Shown one piece after another: positions 37,336 to 48,500 of a stretch of 64,000 nucleotides of DNA. The DNA comes from Watersipora subatra (lineage: Eukaryota; Bryozoa; Gymnolaemata; Cheilostomatida; Watersiporidae). The notes under the pieces are model-generated. The model was not told the DNA's origin. It did no database searches and saw only the letters and a program-made list of their open reading frames with translations. Made by a program: the position numbers and the translations under genes. The first letter of the stretch is position 1; each line of letters opens with the position of its first letter. The stretch is from positions 33,264,643-33,328,642 of the forward strand of contig NC_088714.1 in assembly GCF_963576615.1 (NCBI RefSeq). Direction: 5' to 3'.

Positions 37336-38477
37336 GTTTCACAAGCAGCTCCTATGAAGCAATCTTTAACATATATCATAAAGATTTATACTGCTACAGT
37401 GATAACTAGTTTACTGTATGCTGTGACCATATTCATTTTTAATTTAACAGTAGTTTGATTTAAAACTTATTAAGCAACTAATTACTATGTTATGGATGAA
37501 TGTAAATAACATAAAATACTGAATTATCATTATTAAGATGCTTTACAACTAAATAAAATATGTGGTCAACAATGATACAAGTTAGCTTGATCTGTTAACT
37601 AAATGCATTTTGGGTGCCACACGCATCCTTACATTAACAATTTTGTGTTTCAAATTATCTCACCAGTTACATTGAAAAAGCTCTCGCAAGAACTCAAACA
37701 AATACCAATGCTTACAAGAGATATCTTCAAAGCATGACAGTACTTTGAGTTTGTAGTACTACTTAGGGACTAAAAACTTCCGTCAGGTCTATATTAGACA
37801 AAGTTAATGAACAATTTCATGGCTGGTTATGTAAAAATAAGAGCTTGATTGGTATAATCCTCATTTAATAAAATGTTTAGCTTAAATAATTAACAATTTA
37901 AAAGGAAAAACAATAAAATAAAAATTTCATTCAAGTCTAAAATAAGTTTGACCTAAATGATGTGAGTACAAAACAAATAATTAAATGTAGTAAAAATATG
38001 ATTATTAACACTGCTGGTGTTTGAAACGAGTTGCTCATAGAAGTTTTTTAAAGAAATATAATATTTGCAGGATGGAATGACTCTGTATTAAACTTTAGAT
38101 GTAGTTTGTGATAAATTTTGTAGTCAATAACAAAAGTTAATACTTGTTATGAAGAAAGAGTAAGAAAATTTGTAAATTAAATGCTAGGCAAACAGTTCTT
38201 CAGCAGCTATACGTTGCAAATACATACAAGTTAGCAAATATGATATTAAACTGTTCTTCCTCTATTTCAACTCACAGAAAAGAAAGAGTAGACAACTCCT
38301 TGTATCACACAATAATATTTTATTGCTTCTTGATGAACTTATTACAACTTATAATTCTAATATTGTTCAAACTCAATTTGAAGCTTTGATTAAACAAAAG
38401 AAGGATATTTTAACTGTGTTATATAATGTATGTAGAACCTTAGAGTTTAACAGTGTACTACTTCTTCAACTCCTCAC
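37336..38477. other. Gene-free interval
   Basis: AT-rich; no supported feature. Confidence 0.5.
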
Positions 38478-38725
38478 CAGGTGGGTCGAGTAGATGTACG
38501 TATGTTTAGCTTTTTATTGGCATTAGTCGTCATCAACCAAAATAATATTTTTCATTTCATGCCGAAAATAAATGCAAAAAAAAAATTGAAATTATTGAGT
38601 GAGTTGAACAAGCGTTATAAAGTAGGTAATCTAATAGTATTGCGGAAGATTCGATATAGCGAATTGTAAGTTATAGTAACAGAAGATTCATAAACTGAAA
38701 CATACGACGGTAGATGTAGTACGTT
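38478..38725 (+). repeat. SINE-like dispersed repeat (family 3, copy 2)
   Basis: Counterpart of 30031-30302. The 62-codon frame inside it is a by-product. Confidence 0.7.
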
Positions 38726-39516
38726 GGATGAAAATAATGATCTTTCCTTACATGTAGCCAACTCTTCGGAGCTTCAAAACTGATTCATGTTTTTCCCACT
38801 TGAGCCTATACAAGACAACACTAACCTACTTTGCTGTGGTATACTATCAGAAGTAATAAAGTGTACACGGTCTCACTTGTTCTCGAGTCAGTGGTAGTGA
38901 AGAGTACAAATCATACTAATATTAGTGTTGTTAGTTATAATTCTTAATTTTGGGTCAGCAAGACAAAACAATTGAGAATTACAGTAAGAGATAATATGGA
39001 AAAATTGAATATGAATAGCTAGATTAATTATTGTATTAGTATTTAGTACTATTCCTAAGATGCAGAGATTAAATGGGATTAACTGAAAATGTAGAAATAA
39101 TCTCCAACTCCCTGCTTTGTTATTTTCACAAGTTGTATATCTTAGACTATTTTTTATGTAAAAATGATTCCCATTATAGTGTGTAGCAACACATGATTAG
39201 CCTCAGACTGTTTTGTATTCATGCACCTAAATGACCAACTAAACAAGCACAGTGCATGCCTAGCTACACATATATGATTTTTACACTAGATATAAGCTGT
39301 TATAAATAGTCACCTATTTGGATTCATTTATTGGAAACCAAATTAAAACAAAGTCATTGTTATTACAAGCAGTAAGCTTGGAGTTGCGATTTCTTTCATT
39401 CTCTAACTGATAGCCCTCAGGTGGGCTGGTTCTCAGAAACCAGAGTTTTGAAATCAAATATTTTTAGTGATCTGGTGGAGTACGCTTAGCATATGCATTT
39501 GAAGTGTGAAAAAAGT

Positions 39517-39552
39517 CATTCCCACATTTTTTCCCCAAAAAATGTGGGAATG
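39517..39552. repeat. Perfect 16-bp stem hairpin
   Basis: CATTCCCACATTTTTT and its exact reverse complement are separated by CCCC. It lies directly before the CA-rich tract. Confidence 0.95.
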
Positions 39553-39561
39553 CGTATCGTT

Positions 39562-39834
39562 TATACACACACACACACGCACGCACGCACACACACACAC
39601 ATGCAAGCGCACGCACATGGATGTACGCACACAGACACATGCGCGCACACTTACACACACACACTTACACACATGCACGCACACACACAGGCACTTACAC
39701 CACGCACGCACTTACACACATTTAAACACACACTTACACACACACACTTACACGCATGCACACACAAACGCACTTACACGCACGCACACACATACACACA
39801 CGCACACACTTACACATACACGCACGCACACACA
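39562..39834. repeat. CA-rich microsatellite (ACAC/GCAC)
   Basis: About 270 bases of alternating ACAC with GCAC and TTACAC interruptions. Open frames (His/Thr-rich; Cys/Val-rich on the other strand) are by-products. Alternating purine-pyrimidine sequence like this can adopt Z-DNA. Confidence 0.95.
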
Positions 39835-39839
39835 ATGAC

Positions 39840-40615
39840 AAAGTAGGATTTATTAGTGTATAATATTATTACGGTATTAGATACCGTCACATGTATATGT
39901 ATGTCACCTGCATTGGATTTATCTTCTCTTTGTCTAATCAGTCATAGTTCGGTATTTTTTCTACATTTAAATACCTTTGAAGTGAATTAGAGCACAATTC
40001 TTTTCAGGATAGCAGCCTTATAAAGCTATAGGTGTAGGAAATGATGGGCAACAAAAATATGAAAGCGGGGAGTTGTCTACTCATAAAAAAACAACTGACA
40101 AGGTCTAAACTGCCAACAGAAAAGAATAGTGTCAAAGTTGAAAGGAGAAGTAAGACAGCATCAAATCTGGATTAGCATGAGAGCAGAAAGAGATTTAAAG
40201 AGAGCTCGCTCACAGAGGGCAGTCTGAACTTGCGTCCATGACTCTAATTCATGACACATCAAGTTACGACCATAGAGAATAACGACTGAGGGCTATCCTA
40301 AAACCACTGATGGCAGAGCTGCTTTGGAAATTAGCTCTGATTGACTAGGAGATAAGATTTAGGTAAACCTCTTAAAATCTGCTGTATTGGACTTTACTGA
40401 ATAAACAGCGGTAAAAAATGTATATTATAAGCTCAAAATAGAGGAGACCACGTTTGCATTGGTGGTGAATGTGCAGTAGATATGATTTGATTTAAGGTCC
40501 ATAAGTTTGGACTGAACTGTTACTGATTAAAGTTCTGTTGTATTAGTAGGTTTATCGTAAGAAGCAAATCTTGTCACACTTAATATGTAATTATAGCCTG
40601 TTAGAGAACTTTTGT
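39840..40615. other. Gene-free interval
   Basis: Nothing supported. Confidence 0.5.
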
Positions 40616-40880
40616 GGCTTGTGGTCTAGAACACCTATTTTGTGAGCAACAGGTCAAGGTTCAATTTTTAAACAAGGTTACTGGAAAGACATCCAGCCTT
40701 CAATTGGTTCTTGTAACTATGCATGTTTCCAGTCATTGAGGTTTCCTTGCCACTGGGTTTAGATATGTCCAGCCAAGGCCACAAGGCCAATGTTAGTGTG
40801 ACAATGCTTTTAAAAACCACCCACAATCTTTGTTTGCAGTAAACTAAGCAGACATTATATTCGATTTTTGAGGGATTGCT
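40616..40880 (+). repeat. tRNA-derived SINE-like element (family 1, copy 2)
   Basis: Head with TGTGGTCTAG, AACAGGTCAAGGTTCAATTT, then a body with CATGTTTCCAG, GACATGTCC-like ATATGTCCAGCC, and tail TTTGCAGTAAACTAAGCAG and GAGGGATTGCTCGCA. Confidence 0.75.
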
Positions 40881-40954
40881 CGCACGCACAATTTTCCCTT
40901 AGTCATACAATTCAGAATCTGTCCCTTCCGGTTGCCTATAGTTTATTCAGAGAA

Positions 40955-41256
40955 CAGCTGTGGTCTAGTGGTCTAGTGCGCCTTACCTGCACACAACAGG
41001 TTGAGGTTCAATCCCCAAAAAAGGCAACTGATGGTGACAAAAATGATATCTAATTCTACATAGCTCTTTGAAACTGGTCATGTCTCCAGCTGTTGAGGTT
41101 CCCTTTCCACTAGACTCAGACATGTCCGACTAAAATCACAAAGCCATTGTTTGTGCACAATACTCTTAAAAACATGCACAACCTTTGCTTGCAGTAAGCT
41201 AAGCAGATACCATATTCGATCTTTGAGGAATTGCTCACAGACATATAGCCTGTTAC
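40955..41256 (+). repeat. tRNA-derived SINE-like element (family 1, copy 3; best-preserved promoter)
   Basis: A box TGGTCTAGTGG (40961-40971) and B box GGTTCAATCC (41005-41014) at normal tRNA spacing. The body and tail align with the copy 75 bases upstream, giving a direct tandem pair. Confidence 0.8.
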
Positions 41257-42100
41257 ACACTATCAAACACATCACACCAAATGTTGTTACACAACATGAA
41301 ACTTAATAAAAAAACAAAGACAAGAAATCACAATTTTTTTAAATTGAAGCATTTTTTATCTTTGAAAGGTCACTCAATTCAAATTGGTTTAAAATTAAGA
41401 TATAGAGCTTCATGTGACAAATTTTAATTCTCCAGTTTTGTTTGAAGATTGAAGTACAGTAAGTCAGTAAGCTGATTAGATTCTCACATTCGACCAAGGA
41501 ACTCAACATGGAAATTCCTGGAGGTCCTATTGCAAGGGTGCAAAAGATAAACTTGAATAACTGCAGCCAAACCAATTATTTGTGAAAGTTTTAAAATATG
41601 CAACCAAAAGAGCAGACTCTCAATGTTAAACTCTTAATGTTTCACTAATGATAACAAAAGTTTAACATAATTAAAAGTTAACAGACCAAATGCTTTTTTT
41701 CATATTTAAAAAAGAAGTTTAGTTTTTTGAGAAAAACTAGTTTATCCACATAAAACTCGTTTTTTGTGTGGATAAACTAGCCAACATCATTTTTTTGTGA
41801 AAACCTTGATTTTTGTAAACCATTTTGAACAGTATGTCATAAAAATCATATCTTGAGTATCTTGATAACTTGAGTAAAAATTTGAACTTATGGAACTTGG
41901 ATCGCTAAAAGGAAGATGATCCCAGAATGTGAAACATTACTATGTTTACTATGGTTAGGTAAACTATGTTTACCAGAACACCAGAATGGAACAAGCTAAG
42001 TTGTGCTTTGCAACGAATAATACCATCACATGCTATCACCTTTTTAGAATAATATGAAAAAATATATCTGTTTTTATACCTAAGCTGTGTGTATGTGTAT
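41257..42100. other. Gene-free interval before TADA2B, with one hairpin
   Basis: 41737-41750 (CTAGTTTATCCACA) is exactly complementary to 41767-41780 around a 16-base loop. Nothing else is supported. Confidence 0.6.
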
Positions 42101-42136
42101 TCTCCCTCTCTCTCCCTCTCCCTCTCCCTCTCTCTT
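42101..42136. repeat. CT-rich tract upstream of the TADA2B promoter
   Basis: TCTCTCCCTCTCCCTC-type pyrimidine run; on the minus strand it is GAGA-rich. Confidence 0.9.
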
Positions 42137-42450
42137 TCGCCCATCGAATAGTGTGTCCTCGATGGGAGTTATCGTTTCAAACGTTGCTGCGCTCCAATCA
42201 AATTGGAAGAGCGCGTTTAACGATTTGTGTGTAGCCGATCTATTTAACCACAGGCCTTACGGGATTCCGATGTTTGATTGGTTCACGAGAAACTCACGCT
42301 TATTTAGGCTGCATTGTGGGTATTTGAACGTCACGACGAAGAAAGAAAAGTGTAGTACATTTGTAATTTAATTCGAAATCCTCTTCCGTTGTTATCTGCT
42401 AGCTGACTATTCTCCAAGTTTTAAGATGAAATAAACGTTCAAAACGCACA
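42137..42450 (+). promoter_or_regulatory. CpG-rich TADA2B promoter region with CCAAT boxes and a CRE-like site
   Basis: This stretch is visibly richer in CpG than its surroundings. It contains CCAAT and ATTGG facing each other (42194-42206), another ATTGG at 42277-42281 (NF-Y type sites) and ACGTCA at 42328-42333 (half of a CREB/ATF site), all within 260 bases of the TADA2B ATG. No TATA box is evident. The layout resembles a housekeeping promoter. The open frame crossing it (42087-42371) matches nothing I recognise and is treated as chance. Confidence 0.5.
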
Positions 42451-42540
42451 ATGGATTACGTATGTGTGTATTGCCAAACTTCTATTACTGGTTTGCGAAT
42501 CAAGTGTAACATTTGTATCGATTACGAACTCTGTTTGGAG
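42451..42540 (+). CDS. TADA2B: TADA2B exon 1 (ZZ finger, first half)
   Basis: Begins at the ATG and encodes residues 1-30 with five of the eight zinc ligands. Ends in phase 0 at GTTTGGAG|GTAAGA. Confidence 0.93.
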
Positions 42541-45500
42541 GTAAGAATAACTTCTGCTGCCAGTACTACTTACGAACAATTTTTTATTTAGGTGCCGTGC
42601 TTGCCCTGACATTTTTGCTTCATACACTAACAGTACTATACTCACCAAGACGTTGTATAGCCGTAGTGAAGAAGCGCAGTGTTTCAGCGCCATTTTTATT
42701 ATTGAATTTGATCACGACGAGCTTGCGATGTGCTTTTGTACATATTTCCTAAGTTATCTTTAGGGTATATATGTGCCACCGATTACACGCCTGTCTACGT
42801 TGTGCCATAATTCAGTCCTATGATCGGTAATGTCTTTCTCCAAAGTGATCACACATGCTGGAACGATTTTACTTATTCTAGCCCACAAAGACTAGATACT
42901 GTGCCAAATGCTGCTCTCAGTTGGGATCTACCTAAGTGATCATATTACAACTATACTTTGACTAGAAGTTGTGAAATAATTTTGAGATGAACAACTGTTA
43001 TGCCAATATTTTGTTCAAATGCTTCTCAATTTGCACTCTTCTCACAAGTTTCTTTTTACATCGACTATGTAATCAGCAGTTTGTTGAATGGTTACGTTAT
43101 GCGTTACTTGTCGTCAAATGGTAGACGCACGCAATATCTTTGCACCCTTGTTGCCAATACGTTGTTGCAGCTGGCATTATTCTGTGGCTGCAAACAGTAC
43201 TCCTATTTCCATAATCTTGCTTTCGCTAATTGAAGCCTTTGTGAGGACTACTAACATATTGATCAACCGCTTTTTGTTGTAGTGCTTTTCATGCGGGGCA
43301 GAGTCTGGAGCGCATAAGGCAGATCATGAATATCAACCACTGGTTAGTACTAGGGCTCTATTATCACTGAAGCAAAGCCTTGCGTTATAACCTTTCAGTG
43401 TAAGCCAGCATCCTCTATCATAGGCGGTGGCGGCTATAGATTTTACGCATGGCCTAGTAAGCAGTAGTTCTTTACGATGTTATCCAGCTGCGGTGGCTGG
43501 CCATACATTTGACACACTCACTCATGACCTATGACAAAGGCACAAGGAGGGAGATTATGATTTGGACTGGCTTGCTTTATTGGAGATAGCAGCCATTCAG
43601 ACTGCTACATTGTAATCCTAGGCTTGTTTTTCAAATTGTAGTGAAGATGAGTGTTGAACCTTAAACGGATCCGAGACATTCGCTTAGTGCTAAAGCTCAA
43701 AAACATTGGCAAACTATTGGCTTGACATAAAATTTCATATTTGTTTGTGAGTTTGTCTTGTCTGAAGTTGAAGTCTCCAGAAGCTATGGTATGGAGACTG
43801 TATAATTCAGACAGGGACTCATCAAACTTATACATTTGTATATGATAGCCATGCCCAGAGTTACTTATAGACAAGATCCAGCTTTTCTTTAATGCAGTCT
43901 GTGGGTGTAGGCGGTTTACTCCACCTAATTGCCAGTAACCCATGGGCCTAGGAAGACCAATGCCATTTGAATAGCTAGACAGGTGTGTGACTGGCAGTAG
44001 TGAGTCTATACTGGCTCTCCTATATGCCAGCCAGCAATTGTTATTCCAGCTCGTAACCATGTAGTAGCTAGTAGCGTTAGAGGATAAGCCATAGCATTAT
44101 GCAAACTAGCTCGTAATGAAATACTAGTGGCTGGGCTATTCATTGACCTGCTTATCTTCCTTATCTGGCCATTGAAATTGCAAAGCATGCCTCACTGTTA
44201 TTGCTTGCCAATGCGTTTGTGGGAATCACAATCATATATATGCTAGCTTTTCTAGAATGATGGATTCCAGCCTTTATTTCACACCACGGATGCTGTAAAT
44301 TGGACAGGCAAAGAGGAGTTGACACTCTTAGAAAGTATAGAACAGTACGGTCTAGGTAACTGGGAGGCCATCTCTTACCGCCTCGACAATAAATCCTCAG
44401 AAGGTATGAATAGATGTTGCTTGGCCCAAAATGTAAAATATCACATTAGTGGATGGGGATAATTTAAATGGGGTCTTTTGTGGCCATTTTTAATCTGGAT
44501 AGTTCCTATTTCATATAGTCATTTACAGCAGTTGTATAGCTTTGGTAAGGACAACTTGCGGAAGCATTTGATGCAACGTTAAGCTCACTGTAGCCAGTCA
44601 CAAACTACTTGGCTAGATCCAAACTTGAGACTACAAGAAAAGGTCTTCCAATGCTTCTAGGTGGTTTAAAGGACAATAATAAACCTGCATGATATGGCTA
44701 CAGTGTACCAACTAGATATGGCTGCAGTGTACCTACTAGATATGGCTACAGTGTATCTACTAGATATGGCTGCAGTGTATCTACTAGATATGGCTGCAGT
44801 GTACCTACTAGATATGGCTGCAGTGTACCTACTAGATATGGCTACAGTGTATCTACTAGATATGGCTGCAGTGTATCTACTAGATATGGCTGCAGTGTAC
44901 CTACTAGATATGGCTACAGTGTACCTACTAGATATGGCTACAGTGTACCTACTAGATATGGATAAAGCGTACCTACTAGATATGGCTACAGTGTACCTAC
45001 TAGATATGGCTACAGTGTACCTACTAGATATGGCTACAGTGTACCTACTAGATATGGCTACAGTGTACCTACTTGATATGGCTACAGTGTACCTACTAGA
45101 TATGGCTACAGTGTACCTACTAGATATGGCTACAGTGTACCTACTAGAGATGGCTACAGTGTACCTACTAGATATGGCTACAGCATATCTACTGGAGATA
45201 ACTATAGCGTACCTACTAGATATGGATAAAGCGTACCCACTAGATATGGATAAAGCGTATCTACTAGATATGGCTACAATGTACCTACTCGATATGGCTA
45301 CAGTGTACCTACTAGATATGACTACAGTGTACCTACTTGATATGGCTACAGTGCACTTACTAGATATGGCTACAGTGTACCTACTAGATATGGCTACAGC
45401 GTACCTCGTAAACCATTTAGCCTTTTTTATGCTGTCCATTCCTTATCAGTCATTCCAAGTATACTTTTGGCGCATTGGCTGTGCCATTCATGAAATACCT

Positions 45501-48500
45501 GAGATCATGTGATTGGCTGAATATGCGTCACGGAAGCATAACAAATTTGATACACACTTTTCCTATGGGTGACTGGAAAAGATTATCATGTTAAAATTCG
45601 CTATTATGTCATTCATGATGGCATTTTGGGTTAATGGAATAGTTTTGGTAATTTAACTTGCTGGTTTTGTGTTGGAGGCTTAACTTTTGACAGAAGGATA
45701 CCCGTTTTCTCGCTCTCTCGACAAGAATAGGTTGAGTATTCGATCATACCAAAAACTCTTTATGTTATGTTAGCTAGCAGGTGACCAGTTTCTTTTCACA
45801 GTATTCCTGATGAAATACTTATGATGAACTATATTATAATAAAATTTTTTGCGAGTTAAAGGTAACGGCGCATAAAATTTCAACAAATTCAGGAAACGGA
45901 AGGCGTGATGAGAATAGTGATCGCCATGGTGACTACCGACACATCATAGCTTCATATTCATCAATCTCTTGCTTCATTCCTTTCAACCAGTTTCCTGCCA
46001 AGTAGTGGCAAATGATTTGCTTTGATAAATGGTAACTGGCTGTCTTGAACCTTTAACTCAATTGGTACTAGTAGCATTTCTAGCGGTCCCTGATAGAATT
46101 TAAATAAAGCCCTATTATTATGTAGAGAATGTTATTAGATTGACTATAGCATTGCATGTTCTTCTGTCTGCTTGTTTCAGTGCATTCCTCTTCTTCAGCA
46201 AATCTGATGCTTTGGGTCCTGTTATTCAACAAATATAATATTTTAGTCCCTGTTCTTTAACAAATCTGATGCTTTAGCCCCTGTTCTTTAACAAATCTGA
46301 TGCTTTAGCCCCTGTTCTTTAACAAATCTGATACTTTAGCCCCTGTTCTTTAACAAATCTGATACTTTAGCCCCTGTTCTTTAACAAATCTGATACTTTA
46401 GCCCCTGTTCTTTAACAAATCTGATACTTTAGCCCTTGACATGTTGAATTAACTATATATCTTTGGACAGGAGTCTCTCTATTTGCTATGTTAGCTGAAA
46501 TGTCTGCAAGTAGCTTGATTTAAAAGCTATTGCATGGACAGTGATGTGACAATTAATGATTTGCACTGTACAAATGTGCGTCAACAGAATGCAACCATAA
46601 CAGGTGATGATGTAGCATCTTTGTTAGAAAACTGGTGTAAGGTTGCCATTACAAGAGAGTCAATAGTTGAAACCCTCTGTTACATGGTGCGCTTGCTGGT
46701 AAGCCATTTAGCTAAAATGTATGAACGGTTTTCAGGAATGCTCCTGGGACCAGGCAGCCATCTGGTTTGGTCCAAGAATGACATGGTACACTAATAGTGA
46801 GAGAAAAAAGGTGCTATCGCGTTTTAGTTTAAAAACTCCTCTTACCATTGTCGCTCACAATCACCAATGTAATACCGAATTTTCGGTAGCAGAATGTAAT
46901 AGTAAAAGTAACAACATTATGCTATTACGATTGAAAACAAACTATGGCATATCGACTGCAAGTATAATATTTACAATAAGAATAGATCCCTGCCATTTCG
47001 ACGATGCATTTAAAGTTTGTCGATAGTCCACTTCATGTTAGATTTTCCTAGGTGATAGTACAGCTAGGGGCCTGTCAGTTGGAGGGACCCTGAGCATTCT
47101 CCGTAACATTTGTGGATATGATAGTTCAGTGCCTTCTATTTTATGCATTGGACATAGGCTTGTGGTCGAGTGCCCCTTGGGAGGCCTCATTGTTTGTCCT
47201 AGCTTCATCTTCGACCATAGACTGACCAGGTGGTCGCTGATTATATCCGACAATTGCAAAGCATACAATATTTTTGTAGAGGTGAAGGAACACCACGACA
47301 GTCACTACATATCTGGTACAATCGGCTCAGGTTCGCAGCTTAAATCTAGGAAATATAAGGTTACCGACCACACCGGTCCAGTTCAAGGTCCTCTTAGTCC
47401 AACCCTCACTGTTCCGCTCCCTCCTATCAATTTGACAATACCTGAAGCTAGGGAACTTGGATTTCTTCCGCTCAGAGATGACTTTGAGCGGGAATGGGAT
47501 AATGATGCAGAGTCTATGCTGTCAGGTGCTATTATACACCACGCCGACGAGGAGGTAGACATGGCGTACAAACTCTCTCTAGTCAGCATGTATAGGTGAG
47601 TCATGACTAACATCTCTCTGGCTAATGAGTGCCATGCTTACTCTCAATGTCTCGGGTATGGCAGGCCTAACTAGTTGTCAGATATTCAATAGCTAGCCTC
47701 CATTGCTACCGCATGCACTCGAGCCTGAATGTAGCCGGTGGCTGTTGCCATTGTCAACTCGAAAGGTCTTAGCAAGGTCCCAGTGTTTAAACGATTTAGG
47801 TTGTCAGGCTTTAAACTATCCTAGTAGGCTTGTCTAACAGTTGAAGTCGCAGTAGCCGCTAATTAGCCTTTCTTCTGTCTCTGCATCGATGTCAGGGCTT
47901 GCTAGAAGCTTTGAAAATCTTTTACCTATTTTGTTACTTTGAGTAAAAATTGCGAATTATTTCAAATTTGTAAATGAAGTATTTTGTGACTTGCCATAAC
48001 TGTTATTTTTTATTTTTAAGCTTAAGCAGATATCTCTAATTTCTGCTCAGTGACGCGCTCAAATGTCAGCCGCTTACCACTGCCGATCACACGATAGTTC
48101 TGATGAGTCTATACAGTTAGAATATTTGCCAGTTTTGGGTGTTTACATAGTGTCAGGCTAAAATGGAAATTCCACATTTGTTTTCGTAACATAAAGTCTA
48201 AATAGGCCCTATCATTAATTAAGAAATCAAGGCAGTCATAAAAGCAATGAATTTGACCAACTCCCAACTTATTACAATAGTAACATAATAACATAGTAAC
48301 ATAACACAATTTGCTGTAATAGCAACAACCAGAAATTCCTAAATTTTGTAGTAATAGACATCAAAATGTATTTGTTGCGGTATTAACCCATTCAATTGGA
48401 TCAATAAAATGATGTTGTAATATACACGGAAGGACGGACGAAACTTTGACAACATGAGGTTTGGAGTTATTTGATGACAGTTACTTTATACATACCTGGC

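Noticed and set aside
39454-39846. His/Thr-rich and Cys/Val-rich small proteins
   Set aside because: Readings of the CA-rich microsatellite in several frames.
40955-41030. Functional tRNA gene
   Set aside because: A and B boxes are present, but the acceptor stem does not pair convincingly and the sequence continues into a repeated SINE body.
42087-42371. 94-codon frame over the TADA2B promoter
   Set aside because: No recognisable domain; it overlaps CCAAT and CRE-like motifs and a CT tract, and starts from repeat sequence.
46534-47026. Extra exon of TADA2B in intron 3
   Set aside because: Exon 3 joins exon 4 exactly in phase and completes the SANT region, so nothing is missing between them.
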